Of a stretch of 64,000 nt of DNA, positions 55,801-63,521 are shown piece after piece. Location: positions 3,072,001 through 3,136,000 of the forward strand of contig NZ_CP133548.1 in NCBI RefSeq assembly GCF_031198435.1. The letters run 5' to 3'. The notes beneath the pieces were generated by a model. That model had not been told where the DNA came from. It ran no database searches and worked only from the letters and a program-made list of their open reading frames with translations. Source of the stretch: Pleionea litopenaei (GTDB lineage: Bacteria > Pseudomonadota > Gammaproteobacteria > Enterobacterales > Kangiellaceae). Position numbers and translations under genes: made by a program. Position 1 is the stretch's first letter; the number at the start of each line of letters is the position of its first letter.

Positions 55801-56430
55801 ATTCCTCCCTCAGACTTTATACCTTTGGCCGAAGAGTCGGGTTTGGTTAATCGTATTGATTTACAAATTTTTAATCAGGCGGCGTCGTTTTTAAAGCAAC
55901 AAAGTGATGCTGGTAAAGATATTGGGCTTTCTATCAATATATCGCCGCGTCTGTTCCAAACTAAGGATCATGCACTAGAACAATGGTTGAGCAGTGTGCT
56001 TGACTATCGAAAATCGATTCGTATTACGGTGGAAATGACTGAGCGATTGTTAACGGATGATAGTATTCGAGCGATAAAAGTTCTTGAAGATCTGAGAACT
56101 AAAAATATCCGCATTGCTATTGATGATTTTGGTACAGGCTATTCCTCTTTAAGTTACTTGGTTAAGTTTCCAGTCGATGTGATAAAAATCGATCGCTCTT
56201 TTGTAGAAAGAATAGGTCAAGAAAAATCGGCTGAAACCTTGGTTAAAACCATTATAGCCATGGCGAAAAAGCTCGACTTAAAAGTTATTGCAGAAGGGAT
56301 CGAAACAGAACAGCAGTTACAGTTTTTACAACAGCAAGGATGTCAATATGGCCAAGGCTATTATCTTGCCAAACCTATGAATAAACATGATTTTGAAAAG
56401 CTATTAATGAATGAGTCGTTGCTAAGTTAA
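52816..56430 (+). CDS. THI5-like sensor with CHASE, PAS-like, GGDEF and EAL domains
   Basis: The 1204-residue protein has a signal peptide (cleavage near residue 30) and a periplasmic NMT1/THI5-like solute-binding domain (32-330; LKWEHEFQFAGYYAALWQGYYEDAGL). Two close membrane helices follow (338-360, 365-380), then a CHASE1-like domain (about 410-590), another helix (616-633) and a PAS-like region (655-765). The GGDEF domain carries SGDEF (855-859), and the EAL domain is intact (EALARW 983, NISPRLF, EMTER, IDDFGTGYSSL, KIDRSFV, EGIE). It probably links a periplasmic ligand, perhaps a pyrimidine-like compound, to cyclic-di-GMP turnover. An ATG at 52843 is an alternative start. Confidence 0.88.
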   Translation: MNTQAARRAMNHSRIFLLVLCICSSLLWAATPVKLQLKWEHEFQFAGYYAALWQGYYEDAGLSVEIISGARADGQLLVPTDRLRSGEVDFAIGSIEVFSQRQPGDDFVILAPIFQRSAIAFFSLPETELDDLADLAGSRIAMLKGGNTQAEVEALFLSQGYDVSKITFVDAPVTINSLLDGLADVIVTYQISAEYQAMEKGVVLNRLLPADYGVEFYGDSIYTTRRYLEQNPQVVSKFVDASLRGWHYALSHKREIAEKISREFPRYIYQYDDQLAYNYYFADSIEELTGYPVLTLGESNPGRWQTMLHQLIDVGVVEPNVTIDGMLYQPQSSNQQAINFLSQILLLIALLVLVFFFWYRRHLYATVASIAALALALTYQAERQIQRENEQVNRVSVLQKLNSISANLKGNLQTNLTMLRGFSAFISANPDLTEEQFNNYAREVFKKNTLINNFAAAKDMVVNYVYPLKGNEKALGLDYRKNLDQRDLALQVANTGQLLVVGPVELVQGGTAFIGRAPIYTGSGTERRLWGIISAPIDAEKLFRSSGIRDDYLDMEVAIRSFDSFGNLGKVFWGTTEVFEASDAELITLSVGGGSWQIAAKPKLVGDAFTTSLWTTRLIILVTALFIIYYVNIRFRQEREKIRLQSELLESQRLLEKVGRTAKVGGWKIDRHGTLLQWSLQSSRILKLPQMNEKTPTFESIRSRFEEESFKQLEGSIKYALEFQQSFDIDLKLIEDKHWVRVIGSPSTEDSELILTGTIQDVSDKVESSLLIEHQANYDSLTNLPNRALFNDRLVTAIEKASRQENKLAVLFIDLDRFKSINDNYGHDIGDKLLIAVAKNISECVRESDTVSRLSGDEFGVILGDVHEFHEALSVTEKILEKLETAYRINNSTMYTSASIGISIYPNDGVDAKTLLRKADQAMYEVKRSGRNGWQFYTLEMQQRSEYRHSLLMKLIKAVNEEHLESYFQPIYDLERMVIDKCEALARWQVSDGEYIPPSDFIPLAEESGLVNRIDLQIFNQAASFLKQQSDAGKDIGLSINISPRLFQTKDHALEQWLSSVLDYRKSIRITVEMTERLLTDDSIRAIKVLEDLRTKNIRIAIDDFGTGYSSLSYLVKFPVDVIKIDRSFVERIGQEKSAETLVKTIIAMAKKLDLKVIAEGIETEQQLQFLQQQGCQYGQGYYLAKPMNKHDFEKLLMNESLLS

Positions 56431-56544
56431 TCATTTGCGCATGTGCTTAAACGCTTTAGTTGACTGCAAGCTGAACGAGCATTATCAAGAAAACTTAAAC
56501 ATACAAACTCTAACAATTCAAACACTATAACGTTAAATGATATT

Positions 56545-57348
56545 ATGAACTATTTAGAAATTAATCAAAAACTTTGGGACGATCGTGTCGCTAAACATAT
56601 GGCGTCAGACTTTTACGATAACGAAAGCTTTATATCGGGTCGCAACTCTTTAAATACAATTGAACTTGAGCTACTCGGAGATGTTAGTGGCTTATCCATT
56701 GCTCATTTACAATGTCATTTTGGTCAAGATTCCTTGTCACTAGCGCGAATGGGCGCTCAGGTAACCGGCGTTGATTTTTCTTCTCAAGCCATTGCAAAAG
56801 CGAAAGAGTTAAATGCAGCTTTGGGATTGTCGGCGAAGTTTGTTTGTTCCGATATTTTAACCATGCATCAGCAACAGCCACCATTGATCGAGAGTGAGGC
56901 ATTTGATTGTGTCTTCGCATCTTATGGTGTGCTGGGTTGGCATCCTTCGGTCAATGGTTGGTTTGACAGTGCGGCAAAGTTACTTAAGCCAGGGGGACGT
57001 TTAATCTTGGTTGAGTTTCATCCTTTTATTTGGATGTTTGATAGCGAGTGTCGCAACATTCGTTACAGCTACTTTAACCAAGGGCCGATAACAGAGCAGA
57101 ATAACAGTAGCTACACCGATGGCAGCGAAACGGATGAAGGTGTTACCGAAGTGGGCTGGAATCATCCACTGCAAGATATTTTTTCTGCGGCGCTCGAACA
57201 AAACATGTTAATTCAAAGTTTTAATGAGTATGACTATTCTCCTTATGAGTGTTTCTCTGACATGGTAGCGGCAGAACAGGGTTATCAGTTTAAGGAGCGT
57301 GAAGGTATGATTCCTTTGGTCTATGGGTTAGTCGCGACTAAGCGCTAA
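56545..57348 (+). CDS. class I SAM-dependent methyltransferase
   Basis: The 267-residue protein has motif I LSIAHLQCHFGQDSLSLARMGAQVTGVDFS (the LQCHFG form of the SAM glycine loop), motif II around CSDIL, and CVFASYGVLGWHP and LLKPGGRLILVEFHP further on. The family is broad; substrate not predictable. It starts 114 bases after the EAL-protein gene and stands alone. Confidence 0.88.
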   Translation: MNYLEINQKLWDDRVAKHMASDFYDNESFISGRNSLNTIELELLGDVSGLSIAHLQCHFGQDSLSLARMGAQVTGVDFSSQAIAKAKELNAALGLSAKFVCSDILTMHQQQPPLIESEAFDCVFASYGVLGWHPSVNGWFDSAAKLLKPGGRLILVEFHPFIWMFDSECRNIRYSYFNQGPITEQNNSSYTDGSETDEGVTEVGWNHPLQDIFSAALEQNMLIQSFNEYDYSPYECFSDMVAAEQGYQFKEREGMIPLVYGLVATKR

Positions 57349-57453
57349 GCGAGAGGGTAAGTGATCTTGGTAAGCTTAATCGGATCGGTTCTAACGCTCG
57401 CCAAAACAGTCTGTTAAGATCGCCAAAATTTATTGCACATTTAAGAGATGACT

Positions 57454-58278
57454 ATGACTAAAATTGCTGTCAACGCGTGTACCGGAAGAATGGGGCAAGC
57501 GCTTTTATATGCCATCGATCGTAACCCGCAGGTTGAGCTTACCGCTCCGCTGTTGCGACGAGGTCATAAATGGGCCGGTGAACCGGTTAATCGACAATTC
57601 CCAGAAATTAACAGCAAAATACTATTGGTTGATGATTTATCAGCTGTGGCGGATCAGGTTGATGTGCTGATTGACTTCAGTTTGCCAGACTATTCGATTG
57701 AGACGGCAAAGTTATGTGCAGAGCTAAAAATACCAATGGTGATAGGGACCACGGGTTTTAGTTATCAACAAAAACAACAATTGATTGAATTATCTAGCCA
57801 AGCCCCGATGGTGCTTGCACCCAATATGAGTGTCGGCGTCAATCTTACATTGAAAGTCTTGCAGTTAGTGGCGAAGGCCATCGGTCATGATTCTGACATT
57901 GAAATTATTGAAGCGCACCATCGGTTCAAAAAAGATTCTCCATCGGGAACGGCTCTGCGCATGGGAGAATCAATAGCGGAAGGGCTTGGAGAGGTGTTCA
58001 GTGAGCTGGCAGCCTTTGATCGCTGCGGCAAAGATGCGGTAAGAAGACCCGGCTCGATTGGCTTTTCAGCGATTCGAGCTGGAAATATTGTGGGCGAGCA
58101 TACTGCGCTGTTTGCGATGAGTGGTGAAGAAATTGAAATCACTCATAAAGCTCGCGATCGTCAGACCTTTGCTCAAGGGGCGGTCAGAGCCGCTGTTTGG
58201 GTATCAAAGCAAACCGCTGGTCATTTCGATATGGCGGATGTATTGGGCTTGGATGAATTATTTGGCGGTGTCAATTGA
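57454..58278 (+). CDS. dapB: 4-hydroxy-tetrahydrodipicolinate reductase DapB
   Basis: The 274-residue enzyme has the catalytic EAHHRFKKDSPSGTAL motif, GTTGFSYQQ and APNMSVGVN. It acts in lysine and diaminopimelate synthesis using NADPH or NADH. The dinucleotide loop reads ACTGRMG where GxxGRMG is usual, so the first glycine is alanine. Two in-frame ATGs lie 6 bases apart (57448, 57454); AAGAG at a spacing of 6 favours the second. In Pseudomonas it sits directly before carA; here an 822-base gap intervenes. Confidence 0.96.
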   Translation: MTKIAVNACTGRMGQALLYAIDRNPQVELTAPLLRRGHKWAGEPVNRQFPEINSKILLVDDLSAVADQVDVLIDFSLPDYSIETAKLCAELKIPMVIGTTGFSYQQKQQLIELSSQAPMVLAPNMSVGVNLTLKVLQLVAKAIGHDSDIEIIEAHHRFKKDSPSGTALRMGESIAEGLGEVFSELAAFDRCGKDAVRRPGSIGFSAIRAGNIVGEHTALFAMSGEEIEITHKARDRQTFAQGAVRAAVWVSKQTAGHFDMADVLGLDELFGGVN

Positions 58279-58279
58279 G

Positions 58280-58391
58280 GCTGTCAGCTGACTTGAACCC
58301 GCGAAAGATTAACAACTGTCGGTTCTAAAAAAAGAATCGTTTAAGCGATTGCTGACTAACCTTGTGAGATATCTCTCAAGGAGCTGACAGC
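58280..58391. repeat. 10-bp inverted repeat enclosing the UvrY-like box
   Basis: GCTGTCAGCT (58280-58289) is the exact reverse complement of AGCTGACAGC (58382-58391), 92 bases apart. As DNA it may be a looped operator pair; as RNA it could close a long stem at the 3' end of the dapB message. Confidence 0.5.
58363..58380. promoter_or_regulatory. UvrY/GacA/LetA-type box
   Basis: TGTGAGATATCTCTCAAG lies inside a 22-base near-palindrome (58360-58381, arms CCTTGxGAGAT / ATCTCxCAAGG). It matches the LetA consensus TNAGAAATTTCTNA at 12 of 14 positions and has the TGTnAG-N6-CT geometry of the GacA box. It is centred about 180 bases upstream of the predicted RNA start; such distal positions are known for this regulator family. 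Confidence 0.55.
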
Positions 58392-58516
58392 GAAAGTCTC
58401 AAATTGCCTACTGAAATAGGTATTGTTTTCGCTAACTCTGCCGCTAACTGTTGAATAATCAAAGAGTTACGTTTTTGAGCACCTTGTTTAATTGATGTCT
58501 AGGGTGTTTTGGGGGA

Positions 58517-58544
58517 TTGCTCGAAATTCATTTCGGAGTAATCT
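58517..58544 (+). promoter_or_regulatory. sigma-70 promoter of the Csr/Rsm-like RNA
   Basis: TTGCTC (58517-58522) and TAATCT (58539-58544) are separated by 16 bases. The start is predicted near 58551, seven bases downstream. Confidence 0.6.
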
Positions 58545-58550
58545 ACTCAC

Positions 58551-58677
58551 ATGCGGCAGGGAATGGACAGCTGCAATGGAGAAGACTTTAGGATGGTCAT
58601 CAACACGGACGTGTCAGGGACAAAAGCTTCAGGATGAAGACAGAAAGGATACCGAGGCGACGTTAGTCGCCTTTTTC
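58551..58677 (+). ncRNA. Csr/Rsm-type regulatory RNA (CsrB/RsmY/RsmZ-like)
   Basis: About 126 nt between a sigma-70 promoter and an intrinsic terminator (AGGCGAC, GTTA loop, GTCGCCT, then T-run; 58655-58677). Eight GGA triplets occur at 58560, 58565, 58578, 58591, 58607, 58618, 58632 and 58647, many as ANGGA or CAGGGA, with short complementary flanks (for example GCAG...CTGC at the 5' end). RNAs of this family sequester CsrA/RsmA, which binds ANGGA in hairpin loops. The 5' end is an estimate. No protein-coding reading of this stretch is credible. The upstream UvrY-like box supports the call. No csrA gene lies in the window, so the partner must be encoded elsewhere. Confidence 0.75.
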
Positions 58678-58845
58678 TTTTGTAGCGAATTTTTTAGTGA
58701 GATTTTTAGCGAACAAAGCCAGAGCTGCCGCTTGAACATGAGAAACGATCGTGCAAAGGGTATCGCCAAGGAAGCATTTTAAGTGGGCGATTTCCTGTAA
58801 GGCATCGACCATGGTACTTACGGAATGATGCGGGTAAATAGCCAT
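58663..58845 (-). CDS. possible 60-residue protein antisense to the RNA's 3' end
   Basis: A minus-strand ATG opens 60 codons (MAIYPHHSVSTMVDALQEIAHL...KKFATKEKGD) with ordinary codon use and a hydrophobic middle (LCTIVSHVQAAALALF). It has no Shine-Dalgarno sequence at the ATG, and its last codons run into the terminator hairpin of the plus-strand RNA. I include it as doubtful. Confidence 0.3.
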   Translation of the reverse strand: MAIYPHHSVSTMVDALQEIAHLKCFLGDTLCTIVSHVQAAALALFAKNLTKKFATKEKGD

Positions 58846-58959
58846 AGATTAATTAGGGTCTTAATACCTTGAAAACCGCTAAAACTTTTCAATCTGTCCA
58901 GTAAAGACTCCTTGACCTCGGAGTTGCAGACATTTCTCGGCTTTCTCGTCTCTCTTGCA

Positions 58960-58989
58960 TGGACAATCCAACCGCGGATCGCTTAAAAT
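58960..58989 (+). promoter_or_regulatory. candidate carAB promoter
   Basis: TGGACA (58960-58965) and TAAAAT (58984-58989) are separated by 18 bases. Initiation about 7 bases later gives a transcript beginning A-UUUU-G, a run that can permit reiterative transcription. Confidence 0.5.
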
Positions 58990-59034
58990 ACACCGATTTT
59001 GTCCATCGCGGGCAATTTCAGTTTGAATCTTATT

Positions 59035-59070
59035 AAAAAGCGGAATCCAGGCTCTTGAATTCCGCTTTTT
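59035..59070 (+). terminator. terminator-like hairpin in the carA leader (putative attenuator)
   Basis: AAAAAGCGGAAT and ATTCCGCTTTTT form a perfect 12-bp stem with a 12-base loop, ending in five T, only 30 bases before the carA start codon. No gene upstream on this strand needs a terminator here, except the RNA, which has its own. Confidence 0.75.
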
Positions 59071-59100
59071 GTGTATCTAGAGCATTACTGGAGGTCCCTT

Positions 59101-60225
59101 TTGAGTCAACCCGCCATCCTTATCCTCGAAGACGGAACCCTGTTTCACGGTAAATCCATTGGCGCTGACGGAATAGCCGTTGGTGAAGTGGTATTTAATA
59201 CAGCTATGACAGGTTATCAGGAAATTTTAACCGATCCATCCTATGCCCAGCAGATGGTGACGTTAACTTATCCACACATTGGCAACACGGGCACCAACGA
59301 GGAAGATCAAGAGTCGACCAAAGTTTGGGCCACTGGGTTGATTATTCGTGACTTACCCTTGCTAGCCAGTAACTGGCGCAACCAACAAACACTTTCTGAC
59401 TATTTGAAGCAACGCAATGTCTTAGGCATCGCCGACATTGATACGCGCAAATTGACGAGAATTTTGCGTGAGAAAGGGGCGCTGTCTGGCACCATTATGA
59501 GTGGCGAGATTGACGAAGAGAAAGCGCTTCAGGCAGCGAAAGATTTCCCTGGGTTGAAGGGAATGGATTTGGCGAAAGTGGTCAGTCAAACAGGCTCTTC
59601 GCAATGGACCAGCTCAACTTGGGACATTGAAAAAGGCTACGGTGAACTCGCGGAGAAAAAGTTCAAAGTGGTTGCTTATGACTTTGGCGCAAAAAGCAAT
59701 ATTTTACGAATGCTGGTTGAGCGCGGCTGTGAACTTACCGTTGTCCCGGCGCAAACATCGGCCGACGATGTTTTGGCGATGCAACCCGATGGCGTTTTCT
59801 TGTCGAATGGTCCTGGCGATCCAGAGCCATGCGATTATGCAATCGCAGCGATTAAGACCTTACTAGATAAAAACATTCCTATTTTTGGTATCTGCTTGGG
59901 CCATCAATTGTTGGCTATAGCCAGCGGAGCCAAATCCATTAAGATGAAGTTTGGCCACCATGGCGCCAACCATCCTGTTAAAGATTTGGAACACGATCGT
60001 GTCATGATTACGTCGCAAAATCACGGTTTTGCGGTCGATGAAAGCACGTTACCAGACAATTTAAAAGCCACTCACGTGTCGCTGTTTGACGGCAGTTTGC
60101 AAGGCATTCATCGTACCGATAAACCCGCATTTGGGTTTCAAGGGCACCCCGAAGCGAGCCCGGGACCACACGATGCTGCGCCTTTGTTCGACCATTTTGT
60201 CGAACTTATGCAAGCCAACCGATAA
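59101..60225 (+). CDS. carA: carbamoyl-phosphate synthase small subunit
   Basis: The 374-residue glutaminase subunit has [18 protein letters not shown] at the N-terminus and a class I amidotransferase domain with nucleophile Cys in [11 protein letters not shown], a Gly-rich [13 protein letters not shown], and His/Glu of [22 protein letters not shown]. The start is TTG 59101 with GGAGG 6 bases upstream; the frame begins at GTG 59071 but that codon lacks a ribosome-binding site. It feeds ammonia to CarB for arginine and pyrimidine synthesis. Confidence 0.97.
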   Translation: MSQPAILILEDGTLFHGKSIGADGIAVGEVVFNTAMTGYQEILTDPSYAQQMVTLTYPHIGNTGTNEEDQESTKVWATGLIIRDLPLLASNWRNQQTLSDYLKQRNVLGIADIDTRKLTRILREKGALSGTIMSGEIDEEKALQAAKDFPGLKGMDLAKVVSQTGSSQWTSSTWDIEKGYGELAEKKFKVVAYDFGAKSNILRMLVERGCELTVVPAQTSADDVLAMQPDGVFLSNGPGDPEPCDYAIAAIKTLLDKNIPIFGICLGHQLLAIASGAKSIKMKFGHHGANHPVKDLEHDRVMITSQNHGFAVDESTLPDNLKATHVSLFDGSLQGIHRTDKPAFGFQGHPEASPGPHDAAPLFDHFVELMQANR

Positions 60226-60299
60226 CTTGCTACGCCTTTGAAGAGCGTTGCAGTCGGAACAGTCAATACACGAATAACACATAGAAGGTGCATCCAATA

Positions 60300-63200
60300 A
60301 TGCCGAAACGAACTGACATAAAAAGTATTCTCATTCTTGGCGCAGGACCCATTATCATTGGACAGGCTTGTGAGTTTGATTACTCAGGTGCGCAAGCGTG
60401 TAAAGCGCTTCGCGAAGAAGGCTTCCGGGTCATATTAGTCAATTCGAACCCCGCGACCATCATGACCGATCCAGAAATGGCCGATACCACTTACATCGAG
60501 CCATTGCATTGGGAAGTGGTCGCAAAGATCATTGAAAAAGAAAAACCAGATGCTCTATTACCAACCATGGGTGGGCAGACTGCGTTAAATTGTGCCTTAG
60601 ATTTAGCGTCTCGAGGCGTTCTAGAAATTCATGGTGTATCCATGATCGGAGCAACCCGCGAAGCAATCGATAAGGCCGAAGACCGCGACTTATTTGCCAA
60701 AGCCATGCGTAAAATTGGTTTAGACATGCCGAAGTCAGGTATTGCCCACAGCATGAAAGATGCCTACGCAGTCCAAGAACATGTTGGCTTTCCGTGTATT
60801 ATTCGTCCGTCGTTCACCATGGGTGGAACCGGTGGTGGCATCGCTTACAACCGTGAAGAGTTTGAAGAAATTTGTACTCGTGGTTTAGATTTATCTCCAA
60901 CCCATGAGTTGCTGATTGATGAGTCACTCATCGGTTGGAAAGAATACGAAATGGAAGTGGTCAGAGACAAAGCTGATAATTGCATTATCGTTTGCTCGAT
61001 AGAGAATTTTGACCCGATGGGTGTGCACACGGGTGACTCGATCACCGTCGCGCCGGCTCAGACGCTTACCGACAAAGAATATCAAATCATGCGTAATGCA
61101 TCTTTAGCTGTATTGCGTGAAATAGGCGTTGAAACTGGGGGCTCGAATGTTCAATTTGCGGTCAATCCAGAAGATGGTCGCCTGGTTGTTATTGAAATGA
61201 ATCCTCGGGTTTCTCGATCGTCTGCATTAGCGTCAAAAGCTACGGGTTTCCCGATTGCCAAAGTCGCGGCTAAGCTTGCCGTCGGGTACACCCTCGATGA
61301 GTTACAAAATGAAATCACCGGAGGCAAAACGCCTGCATCGTTTGAGCCAAGTATCGACTACGTTGTAACGAAGATCCCGCGCTTTAACTTTGAGAAGTTC
61401 CCTAACTCAGATGCGACTTTAACCACGCAGATGAAATCCGTTGGTGAAGTTATGGCGATTGGCCGAACGCTGCAAGAGTCGATGCAAAAAGCATTGCGTG
61501 GTCTAGAGCAAGGTAAAACAGGGTTTGATCCCATCATTGATTTGAATGAACCTGAACTGAAAGATATCTTGCGTCAAAAACTGACCGTGCCGGGTGCTGA
61601 TCGTATTTGGTACATTGCCGATGCCTTCCGCGCGGGCTACTCAATGGATGAAATATTTGAGCTAACCAATATCGATCCTTGGTTCTTAGTGCAAATTGAA
61701 GAACTGGTAACGCTTGAAAAAGAATTCGCTGAAATGTCGATGGGTGATGTCACGGCCGACGTTTTACGCACCTATAAACGCAAAGGTTTCTCAGATGCCC
61801 GTTTGGGTGATCTGATTGGCGCGTCGGAAAAAGAAATTCGCAAGCTGCGTCGTAAATTAAAAGTATCTCCGGTGTATAAGCGTGTTGATACTTGCGCCGC
61901 GGAGTTTGCAACCAGCACTGCTTACATGTATTCCACTTATGAAGACGAGTGTGAGTCGAACCCCAGCGAGCGGGATAAAATCATGGTGTTGGGTGGCGGT
62001 CCAAACCGCATTGGCCAAGGCATTGAGTTTGATTATTGTTGTGTACACGCCGCATTAGCGATGCGCGAAGACGGCTACGAAACCATTATGGTTAACTGTA
62101 ACCCTGAGACTGTATCAACCGATTATGACACTTCTGATCGTCTTTATTTTGAACCAGTGACGTTAGAAGATGTACTAGAGATTGTTCGCGTTGAAAAGCC
62201 GAAAGGCGTGATAGTTCATTATGGTGGACAAACACCGCTTAAAATTTGCCGTGCTTTAGAGGCCGAAGGTGTAACGATTATCGGTACTTCACCGGATGCG
62301 ATTGACCGTGCGGAAGACCGCGAGCGTTTTCAGCGAGCGATCGACAAGTTAGGCCTACGCCAACCGCCGAATCGTACTGCGCGAACCCTTGAAGAAGGCA
62401 TTCGACTGGCCGATGAAATTGGTTATCCGTTAGTGGTTCGACCGTCTTATGTATTGGGTGGCCGAGCGATGGAGATTGTATACGGTGAAGAAGAGTTGCG
62501 CCGATACATGAATGAAGCGGTGAGCGTGTCGAATGAGTCGCCCGTCCTTCTTGACCGTTTCTTAGACGATGCGATTGAAGTGGATGTTGATTGTATTTAT
62601 GACGGTGAAAACTGTTTAATCGGCGGCATCATGGAGCACATTGAGCAAGCAGGTGTTCACTCAGGCGATTCTGCGTGTGCGATTCCTCCACATTCTTTAA
62701 GTGCTGAGATTCAAGATGAGTTACGTCGCCAAGTTGCGGCAATGGCAAAAGAGCTAAATGTTCGAGGATTGATGAATACTCAGTTTGCGATTAAAGGCCA
62801 AGACATCTATGTGCTTGAAGTGAATCCACGAGCCTCACGAACGGTTCCTTTTGTGTCGAAAGCTACCGGTGTTCAGTTAGCAAAAGTTGCAGCACGGGTA
62901 ATGGCTGGAACCAGCTTAGCTGACCAAGGCATGTTGAACGAAGTCATTCCGCCTTTTTATTCGGTCAAAGAGCCTGTATTCCCCTTTAATAAATTCCCAG
63001 GATCGGATCCTATTCTTGGCCCAGAAATGAAATCGACGGGTGAAGCAATGGGGGTTGGTGAGACCTTCGGTGAAGCCTTCTACAAAGCACAACTTGGTGG
63101 CGGTTCGCAGGCACCGAAAGGTGGGCGCGCAATTATCAGTGTAAGAGATGCTGATAAAGTGAAACTACCTGAAGTGGGGCGTGCACTGATTGAGTGTGGC

Positions 63201-63521
63201 TTTGAGTTAGTGGCGACATCCGGTACTGCAAAAGCACTAGTGGCCGCTGGTGTACCCTGCCAAAAAGTCCACAAGGTAAATGAGGGACGTCCGCATATTG
63301 TTGATTTGATCAAAAACGATGAAGTGGATTACATCGTTAATACGACTGAAGGTCAAAAGGCAATCGCTGACTCGTTCACCATTCGACGTTCAGCTTTGCA
63401 GCATAAAATTGCCTATACCACTACTTTGGCGGGCGCTTTAGCAACGACCCAGGCGATTAAAAAACAAACTCGCGAATCCGTTGTTTCGGTACAAGAGTTA
63501 CATGAAAAGGTTAAATCATAA
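60300..63521 (+). CDS. carB: carbamoyl-phosphate synthase large subunit
   Basis: The 1073-residue product, the same length as E. coli CarB, has two homologous ATP-grasp halves. Each begins with a LGxGPxxIGQ motif ([44 protein letters not shown]). The C-terminal MGS-like allosteric domain ([38 protein letters not shown]) binds UMP and ornithine in relatives. The ATG at 60300 has AAGGTG 9 bases upstream. It is co-transcribed with carA and overlaps greA by one base. Confidence 0.98.
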   Translation: MPKRTDIKSILILGAGPIIIGQACEFDYSGAQACKALREEGFRVILVNSNPATIMTDPEMADTTYIEPLHWEVVAKIIEKEKPDALLPTMGGQTALNCALDLASRGVLEIHGVSMIGATREAIDKAEDRDLFAKAMRKIGLDMPKSGIAHSMKDAYAVQEHVGFPCIIRPSFTMGGTGGGIAYNREEFEEICTRGLDLSPTHELLIDESLIGWKEYEMEVVRDKADNCIIVCSIENFDPMGVHTGDSITVAPAQTLTDKEYQIMRNASLAVLREIGVETGGSNVQFAVNPEDGRLVVIEMNPRVSRSSALASKATGFPIAKVAAKLAVGYTLDELQNEITGGKTPASFEPSIDYVVTKIPRFNFEKFPNSDATLTTQMKSVGEVMAIGRTLQESMQKALRGLEQGKTGFDPIIDLNEPELKDILRQKLTVPGADRIWYIADAFRAGYSMDEIFELTNIDPWFLVQIEELVTLEKEFAEMSMGDVTADVLRTYKRKGFSDARLGDLIGASEKEIRKLRRKLKVSPVYKRVDTCAAEFATSTAYMYSTYEDECESNPSERDKIMVLGGGPNRIGQGIEFDYCCVHAALAMREDGYETIMVNCNPETVSTDYDTSDRLYFEPVTLEDVLEIVRVEKPKGVIVHYGGQTPLKICRALEAEGVTIIGTSPDAIDRAEDRERFQRAIDKLGLRQPPNRTARTLEEGIRLADEIGYPLVVRPSYVLGGRAMEIVYGEEELRRYMNEAVSVSNESPVLLDRFLDDAIEVDVDCIYDGENCLIGGIMEHIEQAGVHSGDSACAIPPHSLSAEIQDELRRQVAAMAKELNVRGLMNTQFAIKGQDIYVLEVNPRASRTVPFVSKATGVQLAKVAARVMAGTSLADQGMLNEVIPPFYSVKEPVFPFNKFPGSDPILGPEMKSTGEAMGVGETFGEAFYKAQLGGGSQAPKGGRAIISVRDADKVKLPEVGRALIECGFELVATSGTAKALVAAGVPCQKVHKVNEGRPHIVDLIKNDEVDYIVNTTEGQKAIADSFTIRRSALQHKIAYTTTLAGALATTQAIKKQTRESVVSVQELHEKVKS

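Larger units (their letters stand above)
58279..59100 (+). other. long intergenic region between dapB and carA
   Basis: This 822-base gap holds a 10-bp inverted repeat, a UvrY/GacA-like box, a promoter and Csr/Rsm-like RNA gene (58517-58677), a weak minus-strand ORF (58663-58845), a TTGAAAA-N10-TTTTCAA repeat (58869-58892), the carA promoter and a terminator-like hairpin before carA. Between about 58846 and 58950 I see nothing else. Confidence 0.7.

Noticed and set aside
58492-58782. Plus-strand 96-codon ORF across the regulatory RNA
   Set aside because: It runs through the promoter -35, the GGA-rich stretch and the terminator hairpin, has no ribosome-binding site, and its composition looks like chance.
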